A stretch of DNA of 35,115 bases from Parabacteroides sp. (GCA_022775005.1 JALFJR010000054.1:1-35115), one strand, 5' to 3'. Counted from the first letter of the stretch, positions 15,268-25,106 are shown. A program made the numbers and translations. Notes: generated from the sequence alone by a model not told the origin.

Positions 15268-16608
15268 TTACCATTTTGCTTCGATGGTGGCTCCGGGGAA
15301 ATAATGGGTGAGGATGGCATCGTAAGTATATCCTTTTGCACCCATTACGGCTGCACCGATTTGACAGAGTCCTACGCCGTGTCCCCATCCTGCGCCAGTG
15401 AGTATGAAGCAAGTAGGCACACCGTTGGCTGATAGTTCTTTATCTACTACAAACGCTGAGCTGTAAAGGTGAGACTCAGAGAGTGTCCGACGAATCTCCA
15501 GCTCTTTGCCAATGATGAGGCTGCGCTGGCTCCCTATAATCTTTAAGCGCACGATACGTCCTGATCCACCTCTCTCCAAGGGAACCAGATCGAGGATTTG
15601 TCCGAAGTCGATACCCGATTTCCGGTGGATCAGCTCTGCTAACTCCTCCTGTGTATAAATTACTTGCCAACGATAAAAATCCGTCGTTTCTTGGTCATAG
15701 TTGTTGAGCACTTGACTGAGAATTGCCTTATCCGTCGTGTGGCAGAAAGCGGAAGGTGCTGTCCTGATCCATTTTTGGGCTTCCTCTTCGTTAGTGAGGT
15801 CGGGGTGCTCCTTTTCGGGTGCATCTCGCAAGACCGCTAAGTAGGGATGGTCAATCGGTTCCCAGCAGTTCTCAAAACGTTCGGTCACTCCTCCGCAACA
15901 CTTCGAGAAGCGAGCATCGCAGATGACGCCGTCGTAGAGCAAGACTTCACCCCGTGTTTCCTGGATAGCTTCCTTTACGACCGGATTGGTTTCTCGGGTG
16001 ATCCCTTGGTAACGCTGGCAGTGATCATCGGCACAGACATCGAACAGCACGTGATCTTCTCGGTCGTACCAACGAATCAGTTGCTCCTCATCTTGCTGGC
16101 AACTGGTATAGGGTTTTTCACCTTTGGCCAATTGTTGGTTTTTCTCGATCTGAGCTAAGAGCCAGCTACGGGAGATGACGGCGTGTGCTTTCAACAGTTG
16201 CTTGGAGGCGTTAGCGCTCATCTCAGATGAGATAACACTGGTTAGATACTCCTCGGCGTCAATCTGGTTGATGGCAACGATTCCCTCCTCAGTTACGGCC
16301 AGGTTGAGTGCTCCCCGGAATCGTTGGTCTTCCCGGCGTTGCCAATGAAAGTCCACACCAATTGTCACTGCTTTTAGATCGAAAGAGCAGCTCTTCTTAT
16401 CAGTTGGCTCGAAAAAGAGATCTTCGTAGAGCTTTCCGTTGAACAGGATCTTGCCGTTGGTCCAGATAGCACGTTGCTCCCCTTGCAACTCTTCTCCCGT
16501 CTCCGTTTCAATGTAGGAGCCGTTGAGCACAAAAAGGATAGATTTTTGGGTCATGATACCCACGTTGACCATGGGTGTATGGGATTTTTTCTGTTTCTCT
16601 GTCATCAT
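15268..16608 (-). CDS. SpoIID/LytB-domain protein (putative peptidoglycan glycan lyase)
   Basis: A 446-residue protein with a SpoIID core. The phrase EYLTSVISSEMSANASKQLL carries Glu129 at the position of the catalytic Glu of SpoIID lytic transglycosylases, followed by KAHAVISRSWLL in place of the usual KAQAVAARTY. A Cys/His-rich middle (SCQQDEE, DVCADDHC, FSKCCGGVTERFENCW) could bind zinc, and the C-terminus carries the family motif GWGHGVGLCQIGA. Homologues cut glycan strands, yet no signal peptide is seen here. The start codon overlaps the OPT transporter stop by four bases (ATGA), which indicates coupling; a second ATG follows directly. Such genes are known outside spore formers, but their role in Bacteroidetes is not established to my knowledge. 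Confidence 0.9.
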   Translation of the reverse strand: MMTEKQKKSHTPMVNVGIMTQKSILFVLNGSYIETETGEELQGEQRAIWTNGKILFNGKLYEDLFFEPTDKKSCSFDLKAVTIGVDFHWQRREDQRFRGALNLAVTEEGIVAINQIDAEEYLTSVISSEMSANASKQLLKAHAVISRSWLLAQIEKNQQLAKGEKPYTSCQQDEEQLIRWYDREDHVLFDVCADDHCQRYQGITRETNPVVKEAIQETRGEVLLYDGVICDARFSKCCGGVTERFENCWEPIDHPYLAVLRDAPEKEHPDLTNEEEAQKWIRTAPSAFCHTTDKAILSQVLNNYDQETTDFYRWQVIYTQEELAELIHRKSGIDFGQILDLVPLERGGSGRIVRLKIIGSQRSLIIGKELEIRRTLSESHLYSSAFVVDKELSANGVPTCFILTGAGWGHGVGLCQIGAAVMGAKGYTYDAILTHYFPGATIEAKW

Positions 16609-18605
16609 TTTTCTTTTTTTGCATGTAAGGAGTTAAACGTAAGATAGGTGATCAGTGCGATATACATCAGGATGGCTACCCCTTCCGCTCCCCGGCTGGT
16701 GGCCCACTCCTCATTCATAAGGTTGATGCCGCCGAAGCGCAATGCCGCACTGACAACTCCCATCAAGGCACCGCCGGCGATAAAACCAGAGGCTAACAGC
16801 GTACCCTTCTCCAAACGGGCCGTGTTGATGCTTTGGTCTTTGCTGCGGCTGCCAACATACCAGCTGATGGCACCGCCGATCAAGAGCGGAGTATTGAGGT
16901 CGAGCGGGATAAACATACCCAGTGCGAAGGCCAAGGCTGGTACTTTGCAGAAATTAAGGACAATGGCTAATACCGCACCAATGCCGTAAAGAATCCACGG
17001 TGCGCCCGCTCCACTCATCAAGGGCTCAATAACGGCAGCCATAGCGTTGGCTTGGGGTGCGGCTAATTGGCCAGTCGTGAAACCGTAGGTTTGGTTTAGG
17101 ATCAAGATCACACCTCCTACCGTAGCTGCTGATACTAAGGTGCCCAAGAACTTCCACGTTTGCTGTTTGGCAGGGGTGCTGCCTAACCAATAACCAATTT
17201 TTAAGTCAGTGATGAAACCTCCGGCCATAGAAAGCGCCGTGCAGACCACACCGCCGATGATAAGTGCAGAGACCATTCCGGCCGCACCTTTTAAACCAAC
17301 CGTCACCATGATGATGGAGGCGAGGATCAGGGTCATCAATGTCATGCCGGAAACTGGATTGGTGCCCACGATAGCGATGGCGTTGGCGGCCACTGTCGTG
17401 AAGAGGAAGGCTATCACACCCACCAGTAACAGACCGATTACGGCATGGAACCAATTATGGAGCACACCGAACTGGAAGAAGAGGAAGGTGACGATCAGCG
17501 CAGCGATGATGCCAAAGGTGATCACTTTCATGGAGAGGTCTTTCTGGGTGCGCAGCGTGGTGGCTGTGGTAGCCTCACCCTTGCCTTTCAGCTCTTTGGC
17601 TGCTAAGCCCACAGCTCCTTTGATGATTCCCCATGACTTGATGATGCCGATTACACCAGCGGTTGCGATGCCTCCGATACCGATATGGCGGGCGTAGGTG
17701 GTGAACAATTGCTCGGGGCTCATGCTGCCCACTGTGGCCGTGATAGCGCTGTTGCCCAGGGTGAGCACCTCATCGCCAAAAAAGAGGGAGAGGAGTGGCA
17801 GGATAATGAGCCATACCAAGAAGGAGCCTGCGCAAATGATCAGGGAGTATTTCAATCCGATGATATAACCTAAGCCCAACACAGCGGCACCTGTATTGAC
17901 TTTGAATACTAATTTCGCCTTGTCGGCCAAGAGAGAACCTGCCTCAACCACCCGGGTGCTGATCGTCTCACCCCACCAACCGAAGGAGGCCACGATGAAG
18001 TCATAGAGCCCACCAATCAATCCAGCGAAAATCAAAGGCTTGGCTTGGTTGCCTCCCTTCTCGCCCGATACCAATACTTGTGTGGTGGCTGTCGCTTCGG
18101 GGAAGGGGTATTTGCCGTGCATATCGGAGACGAAATATTTACGGAAAGGGATCAGCAGCAAGATGCCGATGATGCCACCCAGCAGGGAGCTCATGAACAC
18201 CTCGAAGAAATTCACGGTGATCTCCGGGTATTTGTCTTGCAGGATGTAGAGTGCCGGGAGCGTGAAGATAGCCCCAGCCACGATCACGCCACTGCTGGCA
18301 CCAATGGATTGGATCATGACATTCTCGCCCAAGGCGTTCTTGCGTTTGAAGGCGCTGGATAGCCCGACGGCGATGATGGCGATAGGGATAGCAGCCTCAA
18401 ACACCTGGCCCACTTTCAGCCCTAAGTAAGCGGCGGCCGCACTGAATACAACCGCCATCAGTAAGCCCCAGAGCACCGACCAGGGTGTCACCTCTGGGTA
18501 TTGTTGGTTGGGCGACATGAGGGGCTCGTAGTGTTCTCCCTCTTTCAGTTCTCGGTAGGCGTTTTCGGGAAGCCCGTTTGCCTTTTCTTCATTTTCTGCT
18601 TTCAC
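16605..18605 (-). CDS. OPT-family oligopeptide transporter
   Basis: A 666-residue inner-membrane transporter with some 14-16 hydrophobic helices that begin around residue 42 (WSVLWGLLMAVVFSAAAAYL). The family pattern is clear: GLKVGQVFEAAIPIAIIAVG and NVMIQSIGASSG near the N-terminus, KYPFPEATATTQVLVSGE near residue 165, and GSTPAKQQTWKFLGTLVSA in the second half. By family knowledge it imports short peptides or metal-chelate-like compounds with protons. The start is GTG at 18605; no ATG occurs until residue 30, inside the conserved pre-helix segment, so GTG is preferred. It is first in a two-gene operon with the SpoIID/LytB gene and may take up peptides released from cell wall or diet. Confidence 0.95.
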   Translation of the reverse strand: MKAENEEKANGLPENAYRELKEGEHYEPLMSPNQQYPEVTPWSVLWGLLMAVVFSAAAAYLGLKVGQVFEAAIPIAIIAVGLSSAFKRKNALGENVMIQSIGASSGVIVAGAIFTLPALYILQDKYPEITVNFFEVFMSSLLGGIIGILLLIPFRKYFVSDMHGKYPFPEATATTQVLVSGEKGGNQAKPLIFAGLIGGLYDFIVASFGWWGETISTRVVEAGSLLADKAKLVFKVNTGAAVLGLGYIIGLKYSLIICAGSFLVWLIILPLLSLFFGDEVLTLGNSAITATVGSMSPEQLFTTYARHIGIGGIATAGVIGIIKSWGIIKGAVGLAAKELKGKGEATTATTLRTQKDLSMKVITFGIIAALIVTFLFFQFGVLHNWFHAVIGLLLVGVIAFLFTTVAANAIAIVGTNPVSGMTLMTLILASIIMVTVGLKGAAGMVSALIIGGVVCTALSMAGGFITDLKIGYWLGSTPAKQQTWKFLGTLVSAATVGGVILILNQTYGFTTGQLAAPQANAMAAVIEPLMSGAGAPWILYGIGAVLAIVLNFCKVPALAFALGMFIPLDLNTPLLIGGAISWYVGSRSKDQSINTARLEKGTLLASGFIAGGALMGVVSAALRFGGINLMNEEWATSRGAEGVAILMYIALITYLTFNSLHAKKEK

Positions 18606-18664
18606 GATATTAAAATGTTAGTTGTTAATCTTGAGCTATGCCCGGAAGGCCGGGTGAACGGTGA

Positions 18665-18695
18665 CAAATGTACACTTTTTGGTTGATAATCGCAA
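18665..18695 (-). promoter_or_regulatory. Promoter of the OPT-SpoIID operon
   Basis: Minus strand: -7 TACATTTG (18665-18672) fits the Bacteroides consensus exactly, with a -33 TTG (18693-18695) 20 bases upstream. It faces away from the recR promoter in the same 163-base divergent region. Confidence 0.7.
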
Positions 18696-18736
18696 GGGGA
18701 TTCCTCTTTTTGGTTTTATAATTGCGCCTTTTCTTA

Positions 18737-18744
18737 TATATTTG
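18737..18744 (+). promoter_or_regulatory. Promoter -7 box of recR operon
   Basis: TATATTTG followed by GCG matches TAnnTTTG exactly, 24 bases before the recR ATG. A TTTG at 18709-18712 is 24 bases upstream, slightly farther than usual, so the -33 assignment is uncertain. Confidence 0.6.
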
Positions 18745-18768
18745 CGTTCCTAAAATAATGAAGACGGA

Positions 18769-19386
18769 ATGAATCAACGATATCCTTCCACGCTGCTGGA
18801 GCATGCGGTGAATGAGTTGGCCTCCCTGCCCGGAATTGGTAGGAAGACGGCTTTGCGGTTAGCACTCTATATGTTACGTCGAGATTTAGGCTATACAGAG
18901 CGCTTCTCGACCGCTCTCTTGACCCTGCGTCGGGAGGTGAAGTATTGCCAGGTTTGCCACAACCTGTGCGATGAGGAGGTTTGTCCTATTTGCGCCAATC
19001 CAGCGCGTGATCATTCGTTGGTCTGCGTAGTGGAGAATGTCAAGGAGGTGATGGCCATTGAGAACACCGGCCAGTTCAAGGGAGTCTATCATGTCTTGGG
19101 CGGTATTATCTCCCCGATGGAGGGGATCGGGCCTAACGATTTGGAGATTGATAGTCTCGTGAAGCGAGTCGCTGAGGGAGAGGTGAAGGAGGTGATCTTG
19201 GCCTTGAGCACGACGATGGAGGGAGATACGACCAACTTTTTCCTCTATCGTAAACTCTCTCCATTGGGTGTGCGGATCAGTGTGATCGCACGAGGTGTGG
19301 CGATTGGCGACGAGATCGAGTATGCCGATGAGGTGACGTTGGGGCGCTCGATCGTGGATCGTACGGAGTTCACTTTGAAAGGGTAG
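18769..19386 (+). CDS. recR: Recombination mediator RecR
   Basis: A 205-residue DNA repair protein that helps load RecA on gapped DNA in the RecFOR pathway. It begins with an N-terminal helix-hairpin-helix ([20 protein letters not shown]), then a four-Cys zinc finger ([16 protein letters not shown]). The Toprim domain follows ([30 protein letters not shown]), with a C-terminal Walker-B-like segment ([19 protein letters not shown]). Length and order are standard. It starts at the ATG 25 bases beyond a consensus -7 box and is 45 bases upstream of the glycosyltransferase, so the three plus-strand genes are probably one transcript. Confidence 0.97.
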   Translation: MNQRYPSTLLEHAVNELASLPGIGRKTALRLALYMLRRDLGYTERFSTALLTLRREVKYCQVCHNLCDEEVCPICANPARDHSLVCVVENVKEVMAIENTGQFKGVYHVLGGIISPMEGIGPNDLEIDSLVKRVAEGEVKEVILALSTTMEGDTTNFFLYRKLSPLGVRISVIARGVAIGDEIEYADEVTLGRSIVDRTEFTLKG

Positions 19387-19431
19387 GGCGATAGGGTTAT
19401 CAAATCTATAGATATTAATAAGGTATAAAGC

Positions 19432-20607
19432 ATGGGTTACGACGAGATAAAATTATCCATTGTCATTGTCAATTACAATGTGAAGTATTTTTTGGAGCAA
19501 TGCCTCTATTCGGTGCGGGCAGCTACGACCAATTTGGATGCGGAGGTGTTTGTGGTGGATAACCATTCCACTGACGATTCGTTGGCCTACCTGAAACCAC
19601 GCTTCCCCGAGGTGATCTTTATCGAGAATGCGGAGAATGTGGGCTTCGCGAAGGCCAACAACCAAGCCATCCGGCGAGCAAGGGGTCAGTATGTGCTGCT
19701 GCTCAACCCCGACACGGTGGTGGGTGAGGATAGCCTGCGCAGTCTTTGCTATCAGATGGACGAGGATGAGACGATCGGTGCCTTGGGGGTGAAGATGCTC
19801 AACGCCGAGGGCCATTTCTTGGCGGAGAGCAAGCGCTCTTTCCCAACCCCCTGGGTCTCTTTCTGCAAGCTGTTTGGCTTGGCGAAACTCTTCCCCTACA
19901 GCCCTCTCTTCGCCCGCTACAGTTTGCCCTATCTGAATCCCGACAAGCCACATCGGGTGGAGGTGTTGGCCGGAGCCTTCATGCTTATGCGCCATGAGGC
20001 GCTGGATAAGGCCGGGTTGCTCGACGAGTCCTTCTTCATGTATGGCGAGGACATCGACCTCTCTTACCGCATCGTGCAGGCGGGCTATAAGAATCTTTAT
20101 TATCCGGAGCGGTTGCTTCACTACAAAGGAGAGAGTGCCAAGCAGGATGACCGGCGTTACATCGAAGCCTTCTATGGGGCGATGTTGATCTTCTATCAGA
20201 AGTATTATCCCAACTCCAGTGGACTGCTGCGAGGGCTGATCCGGTTGGCCGTACGCCTGAAGGCGCTCACCGCCTCTGGCGCCTCCAAGCAGAAGAAAAA
20301 GGGATTGCCCCATCACCGTTTGCTGGTGATCAGCGAGGCCGATCATTTCGAGCAGGTGAAGATGGCTTGTGGGGAGGCGATGCCTGCGCTGGAGCGGGCT
20401 AATCTGTGGAACCTCGACGAGGAGCGGGTGATGAATGCGATCTGCCGACGCAACCAGATGAAGGGCTTCACCGACTATGTCTTCTGCTACCCCGATGTCC
20501 GTTTCGAGCAGATGCTCCTCTTTATGGACACGCTGAAAAGTCATCGAGTTTCTTATCATATCTTTAACACCAAAAGCGGGCGGTTAGTCTCGGCCGGACA
20601 GTTATGA
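19432..20607 (+). CDS. Family 2 glycosyltransferase with C-terminal extension
   Basis: A 391-residue GT-A enzyme. It opens with the GT2 strand LSIVIVNYNVKYFLEQCL and shows FVVDNHSTDDS, NVGFAKANNQAI, LLLNPDTVV (DxD-like) and EDIDLSYRIVQAGYKN, the hallmarks of rhamnosyl-type GT2 enzymes. The catalytic part ends near residue 290. About 95 more residues follow a Lys-rich linker and form a separate alpha/beta-looking domain (HHRLLVISEADHFEQVKMA to SYHIFNTKSG) that I do not recognise. It has no strong membrane helix. The stop overlaps the following GNAT gene by four bases. A role in surface glycan or O-antigen-like synthesis is inferred. Confidence 0.93.
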   Translation: MGYDEIKLSIVIVNYNVKYFLEQCLYSVRAATTNLDAEVFVVDNHSTDDSLAYLKPRFPEVIFIENAENVGFAKANNQAIRRARGQYVLLLNPDTVVGEDSLRSLCYQMDEDETIGALGVKMLNAEGHFLAESKRSFPTPWVSFCKLFGLAKLFPYSPLFARYSLPYLNPDKPHRVEVLAGAFMLMRHEALDKAGLLDESFFMYGEDIDLSYRIVQAGYKNLYYPERLLHYKGESAKQDDRRYIEAFYGAMLIFYQKYYPNSSGLLRGLIRLAVRLKALTASGASKQKKKGLPHHRLLVISEADHFEQVKMACGEAMPALERANLWNLDEERVMNAICRRNQMKGFTDYVFCYPDVRFEQMLLFMDTLKSHRVSYHIFNTKSGRLVSAGQL

Positions 20608-21134
20608 CGGGCTATCTATCGGATGAGGAGATCCGGCTTCGCGCCTTGGAGCCGGAGGACTTGGAGGTGCTCTATCGCTGGGAGAACGATAGCACCCTCT
20701 GGGAGGTGGGCAACACGTTGGCTCCCTTCTCCCGTTATGCCTTGAAGCGCTATATCGCCGAGAGCCACCAATCCTTCTACGAGGTGCATCAGCTGCGTCT
20801 GATCATTGAGTTGGTGGCAGAGAGAAGGGCGATCGGCATTGTCGATCTGTTCGATTTCGACCCCCATGCCAATCGGGCGGCCTGTGGCATCTTGCTCGAT
20901 CCCGACGAGCAGGGGAGGGGCTGGGCCACCCGTGCCCTGCGCCTATTGATCGGCTATGCGTTTCATCGCCTGGCCCTGCACCAGCTGTATGCGCATGTGC
21001 CCGAGGCCAATCAGCCCAGTATGCGCCTCTTCGTGCGCTGCGGCTTCCAGCCGACGGGCTGCCTGAAAGAATGGATCCGGGTGGCAAGCGGCTTCGCGGA
21101 TGTGCGGGTGATGCAGCTGCTTGCCCGGCCCTAA
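20604..21134 (+). CDS. GNAT-family N-acetyltransferase (RimJ/RimL type)
   Basis: A 176-residue acetyl-CoA-dependent acyltransferase. It starts LSDEEIRLRALEPEDLEVLY, typical of the RimJ/SpeG branch. The acetyl-CoA pyrophosphate loop is DEQGRGWATRALRLLI, and the C-terminal strand HQLYAHVPEANQPSMRLFVR carries the conserved Asn/Ser region. The ATG overlaps the glycosyltransferase stop (ATGA). The substrate is unknown: a sugar amine, polyamine or protein N-terminus are all possible, and the coupling to a glycosyltransferase favours a sugar. Confidence 0.92.
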   Translation: MTGYLSDEEIRLRALEPEDLEVLYRWENDSTLWEVGNTLAPFSRYALKRYIAESHQSFYEVHQLRLIIELVAERRAIGIVDLFDFDPHANRAACGILLDPDEQGRGWATRALRLLIGYAFHRLALHQLYAHVPEANQPSMRLFVRCGFQPTGCLKEWIRVASGFADVRVMQLLARP

Positions 21135-21143
21135 GCGCAAAAA

Positions 21144-21170
21144 AAGAGGCAGCCGTTTGGGCCGCCTCTT
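21144..21170. terminator. Bidirectional terminator between GNAT and TPR genes
   Basis: AAGAGGC pairs with GCCTCTT around an inner three-bp stem. On the minus strand it is followed by a run of seven T residues, so it is a strong terminator for the TPR gene. On the plus strand it lies just after the GNAT stop and can serve that operon as well. Confidence 0.85.
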
Positions 21171-21195
21171 CCGCTATACTGACTCGTAAAAGAGA

Positions 21196-22413
21196 TTATT
21201 GGTTCATCTCCTTCTCGATTGCCTCAAACTTGTCGCCCATGTTGAGGTTGTAGTAGATACCTCTCAAAGCGATCATGTAGTCGCGCTCGTCCGGCTTAGC
21301 CTGGTGTGCCTTCTCGAAGTAGGGCAATGCCTTCTGGAACAACTCCTTCGCCTTGTTCAACTCCTCTTGATACTGCTTCGCGTCGTTGATCATGTTAGCC
21401 TCGCCCTGCTTGTTGACTGCCTGGTTGTAGTAAACACGACCCAAGTTAGAGATTGACTCGATGTAGTCCGGGTTGATAGAGAGGGCTTTCTGGAAGTACT
21501 CCTCAGCCTTGGCGTAATCCTTCAAACCTGTCTCATACACGCGGCCCATCACGTCGTAGAGCTGCGGGTTGTTCTGATCCTTGGCGATAGCCTGGTTGAG
21601 GTAGCTGATTGCCTCGTCGTTGCGGTTTGAATAGATGTAGTTGTTGATCAAGCTCAACAGGTAGTACGGCTCCTCGGGGAACAGCTGCATACCCTCTTTC
21701 AAGGTGTTCTCCAAACCTACAGAGTCCTTTGCCTGCTCATACTCGTAGCAGAGATATTGATAGATATCGTTGCGACGGTAATCCGTGCCCTTCGCGCGTT
21801 GCAGCGCAGCCACAGCCTTCTCGTGGTTGTTGATCTGCGTAGCGGCTACGGCAGCATAGAACTGAACGGTCATGAAGTTAGAGTCGCGTTCTGCTGTCGG
21901 CGTGCCCTTGAACATATCCAGATCAGAGATCTCCAAGTACTGCTCGAAGAAGTCGGATGCCTTCTGATAGTCCTTCTGGTCGAAATAGTAAGCACCACCA
22001 TTGATGTAATACACGTGGTTAGCGCCCAGGATGCCCTTGATGTCTTTCGTGAAACGGGGTTTCACCTTGCCCTTCTCGTTGGGCTGCTGATCCAGCTCGT
22101 AGGCCTTCTTGAAGTAGGGCAGGATAGCGCCCAATGCCTCATACATCTTTGCCTCGTCGGGCTGCTGGCCGAGCATCTGCTTCGTGCGCTCGTTGCTGAA
22201 CTGCTGATCCTCAACGAAACCGGCTACATACCAAGTCTTGGCGTCGTTTTTCGTCTCAGCGTTGTCCAGCGCGCCCTTGATCAGAGAGCGGGCCTCGGCA
22301 TAGTCCGCATTCTGGCTTTTTGCGATCGACTGCGCTTGGTTGACTGCGCTTTTCTGCGCGAATGCAGCGGTAGCCGCGGCGCAGAGTGCCATTGATAACA
22401 ATACTTTTTTCAT
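21196..22413 (-). CDS. Exported TPR-repeat protein
   Basis: A 405-residue periplasmic protein. The signal peptide is MKKVLLSMALCAAATAAFAQ. The mature part is helical with tandem TPR units, clearest at about 260-345 (PQLYDVMGRVYETGLKDYAK, then AEEYFQKALSINPDYIESIS) and around the final AKELFQKALPYFEKAHQAKP. It has a good purine-rich ribosome site (AAGGAAAG) just before the ATG, which is uncommon in this window. It lies 55 bases after gyrA and is probably co-transcribed with it. Proteins of this type act as scaffolds for envelope complexes; no specific partner is evident. Confidence 0.92.
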   Translation of the reverse strand: MKKVLLSMALCAAATAAFAQKSAVNQAQSIAKSQNADYAEARSLIKGALDNAETKNDAKTWYVAGFVEDQQFSNERTKQMLGQQPDEAKMYEALGAILPYFKKAYELDQQPNEKGKVKPRFTKDIKGILGANHVYYINGGAYYFDQKDYQKASDFFEQYLEISDLDMFKGTPTAERDSNFMTVQFYAAVAATQINNHEKAVAALQRAKGTDYRRNDIYQYLCYEYEQAKDSVGLENTLKEGMQLFPEEPYYLLSLINNYIYSNRNDEAISYLNQAIAKDQNNPQLYDVMGRVYETGLKDYAKAEEYFQKALSINPDYIESISNLGRVYYNQAVNKQGEANMINDAKQYQEELNKAKELFQKALPYFEKAHQAKPDERDYMIALRGIYYNLNMGDKFEAIEKEMNQ

Positions 22414-22468
22414 CGTCTTTCCTTTTTTGAAATTAATACTATAATATGCTCTGTCAATAGTTTATTCG

Positions 22469-24985
22469 CTATGCCTGCTCATCCGGCTGCCCCTCGGGTT
22501 GGCCCTCCGGGTTCTCCACCTGCTCCTCCTCGCTCTCCGAGAGCACCTTGCAGACGGAGGCGATCTCGTCGTTGCGCTTCTCTAAGTTGATCAGGCGCAC
22601 GCCCTGCGTAGCCCGTCCGATCACGTTCAGATCGGCCACGTTGAGGCGGATCGTGATGCCCGACTTGTTGATGATCATCAAGTCGTTCTCGTCGGTGACG
22701 TTCTTGATCGCCACGAGCTTGCCCGTCTTCTCGGTGATGTTGATGGTCTTCACGCCCTTGCCGCCTCGGTTGGTGATGCGGTAGTCGTCGATCGACGAGC
22801 GCTTGCCATAGCCCTGCTCCGAAACGACCAGCACGGTCTCCTTCTCCTTGTCCTTGATGCAGATCATGCCTACCACCTCGTCTGAGCCGTCCTCGTCGAG
22901 CGTCATGCCACGCACGCCGGTGGCGGTACGTCCCATCTCACGCACGGTGCTCTCGTGGAAGCGGATCGCCCGCCCGTTGCGGTTGGCGATGATCACCTCG
23001 TTGTCGCCGTTGGTCATGCAGACCTGGATCAATCCATCGTCCTCACGCAGCGAGATGGCGTTCACGCCGTCTCGGCGAGGCCGTGAGTAGGCCTCTAACA
23101 GCGTCTTCTTGATGATGCCTCGCTTGGTGCAGAAGAGCAGGTAGTGCGAGTTGATGAACTCCGTGTCTCTCGTCAGGTTCTTCACGCGGATAAAGGCCTG
23201 GATCTTGTCGTCCGCCTCAATGTTGAGCAGGTTCTGGATGGCGCGCCCCTTGGCGTTCTTCGCCCCCTCGGGAATCTCATACACCTTCAGCCAGTAGCAG
23301 CGCCCCTTCGCGGTGAAGAAGAGCAGCGTGGCATGCATGGAGGCGGGGTAGATATATTCCACGAAGTCCTCGTCGCGGGTCTCCGATCCCTTGACGCCTA
23401 CGCCCCCTCGGCCCTGCGCACGGAACTCGCTGAGCGGTGTCCGCTTGATGTAGCCCATGTGCGAGAGGGTGATGATCATCTCGTCGTCGGAATAGAAATC
23501 CTCCGGGTTCAGCTCCTCCGAGGCATAGACGATGTCGGTCTTGCGCTCGTCGCCCCATTTGGCCTTGATCTCCAGCAGCTCGTCTTTGATTACCTTCATG
23601 CAAAGATCGTCGTTGGATAAGATTTCCTTCAAGTAGTTGATCAACTTCTCGATCTCCTCATACTCGGCGCGCAGCTTGTCTTGCTCCAGCCCTGTCAGCT
23701 GGCGCAGGCGCATCTCCACGATGGCCCGGGCCTGGACGTCGGAGAGCGAGAAGCGCTCCTTCAGCCGATCGATAGCCTCCTGCGGGCTCTTGGATGCCTT
23801 GATGATGGCGATCACCTCGTCGATGTTGTCGGAGGCGATGATCAATCCCTCCAGGATGTGGGCCCGCTCCTCCGCCTTGCGCAGGTCGAACTTCGTACGG
23901 CGAATCACCACCTCGTGGCGATGATCCACGAATGCCTTGATCAAATCCTTCAGGTTGAGCAGCTTGGGCCGCCCGTCCACCAAGGCGATATTGTTGACGC
24001 TGAACGATGACTGCAGCGCCGTCATTTTATACAGTTTGTTGAGCACCACGCTGGCGTTGGCGTCGCGCTTCACATCGACGACGATGCGCATACCCTGGCG
24101 GTCGGTCTCGTCGTTGACGTTGGAGATGCCCTCTAATCGCTTCTCGTTCACTAAGTTGGCGATGTCTTTGATCAGCTCCGCCTTGTTCACGCCATAGGGG
24201 ATCTCGCTGATCACGATCTTCTCGTGGCTGTTTTCCACCTCGATCTCCGCCTTGCCCCGGATCACGATGCGCCCGCGACCGGTCTCGAAGGCCTCTTTCA
24301 CGCCCCCGTAGCCATAGATCGTGCCTCCCGTCGGGAAGTCGGGGGCCTTGATGAACTGCATCAGCCCCGTCACGTCGATATCGCCCTTGGTGTCGATGTA
24401 GGCCACGCAGCCGTCGAGCACCTCGCTCAGGTTGTGGGTCGGCATATTGGTCGCCATGCCGACGGCGATACCCGAGGCTCCGTTCACCAGCAGGTTCGGG
24501 ATGCGGGTAGGCAGCACGGTCGGCTCCTTCAACGTATCATCAAAGTTCAATTGGAAGTCAACGGTCTCCTTGTCGATGTCGCGCAGCATCTCCTCGGCCA
24601 GCTTGCTCAGGCGCGCCTCAGTGTAACGCATCGCTGCGGGGCTGTCGCCATCCACGGAGCCGAAGTTTCCTTGTCCATCCACCAAGCAATAACGCATGGC
24701 CCACTTTTGCGCCATACGCACCATGGCGAAATAGACAGAAGAGTCGCCGTGCGGGTGGTACTTACCGAGCACCTCGCCGACGATTCTCGCAGACTTTTTA
24801 TAAGGTTTGTCGGAGGTATTACCCAGTTCGTTCATACCGAATAATATGCGGCGATGAACCGGCTTAAAACCATCCCTAACATCGGGAAGGGCACGAGAAA
24901 CAATGACCGACATTGAATAATCAATGTAGGCGGTTTTCATCTCCTCTTCAATGTTAATCTTTATAATTCTGTCTTGATCAATCAT
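22469..24985 (-). CDS. gyrA: DNA gyrase subunit A
   Basis: Breakage-reunion subunit of DNA gyrase, 838 residues. The catalytic Tyr is Y121 ([10 protein letters not shown]). The quinolone-determining region reads [18 protein letters not shown]82, equal to E. coli Ser83, is the sensitive-type Ser, while the site of E. coli Asp87 is Phe86. The conserved [20 protein letters not shown] follows. The C-terminal six-bladed wheel has the GyrA box in the form TNRGGKG. The tail is acidic and Pro/Gly/Gln-rich ([20 protein letters not shown]). The start at ATG 24985 ([11 protein letters not shown]) is standard. It is the last core gene before the accessory module to its right. Confidence 0.98.
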   Translation of the reverse strand: MIDQDRIIKINIEEEMKTAYIDYSMSVIVSRALPDVRDGFKPVHRRILFGMNELGNTSDKPYKKSARIVGEVLGKYHPHGDSSVYFAMVRMAQKWAMRYCLVDGQGNFGSVDGDSPAAMRYTEARLSKLAEEMLRDIDKETVDFQLNFDDTLKEPTVLPTRIPNLLVNGASGIAVGMATNMPTHNLSEVLDGCVAYIDTKGDIDVTGLMQFIKAPDFPTGGTIYGYGGVKEAFETGRGRIVIRGKAEIEVENSHEKIVISEIPYGVNKAELIKDIANLVNEKRLEGISNVNDETDRQGMRIVVDVKRDANASVVLNKLYKMTALQSSFSVNNIALVDGRPKLLNLKDLIKAFVDHRHEVVIRRTKFDLRKAEERAHILEGLIIASDNIDEVIAIIKASKSPQEAIDRLKERFSLSDVQARAIVEMRLRQLTGLEQDKLRAEYEEIEKLINYLKEILSNDDLCMKVIKDELLEIKAKWGDERKTDIVYASEELNPEDFYSDDEMIITLSHMGYIKRTPLSEFRAQGRGGVGVKGSETRDEDFVEYIYPASMHATLLFFTAKGRCYWLKVYEIPEGAKNAKGRAIQNLLNIEADDKIQAFIRVKNLTRDTEFINSHYLLFCTKRGIIKKTLLEAYSRPRRDGVNAISLREDDGLIQVCMTNGDNEVIIANRNGRAIRFHESTVREMGRTATGVRGMTLDEDGSDEVVGMICIKDKEKETVLVVSEQGYGKRSSIDDYRITNRGGKGVKTINITEKTGKLVAIKNVTDENDLMIINKSGITIRLNVADLNVIGRATQGVRLINLEKRNDEIASVCKVLSESEEEQVENPEGQPEGQPDEQA

Positions 24986-25023
24986 TTAGATATATATTTA
25001 TTACACTAAATCTCTCACTCATC

Positions 25024-25031
25024 CAAAAATA
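25024..25031 (-). promoter_or_regulatory. Probable gyrA promoter -7 box
   Basis: TATTTTTG on the minus strand matches TAnnTTTG, 38 bases before the gyrA ATG. No matching -33 TTTG is seen at the usual distance. It lies in the 121-base gap between the M15 peptidase gene and gyrA. Confidence 0.45.
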
Positions 25032-25106
25032 CGCACGAAGGTACGGTTTTTTCTCGTAGCACGAAAGAAATGCGGCGAAAAAATGAATGAAACGCTTGCC
25101 GGGGAC

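Noticed and set aside
19453-20559. 368-residue minus-strand open frame
   Set aside because: Antisense to the clear GT2 gene; rich in His, Leu and Gln with no domain pattern, as expected of a shadow.
24224-24844. 206-residue plus-strand open frame
   Set aside because: Antisense to gyrA; His/Arg-rich shadow.
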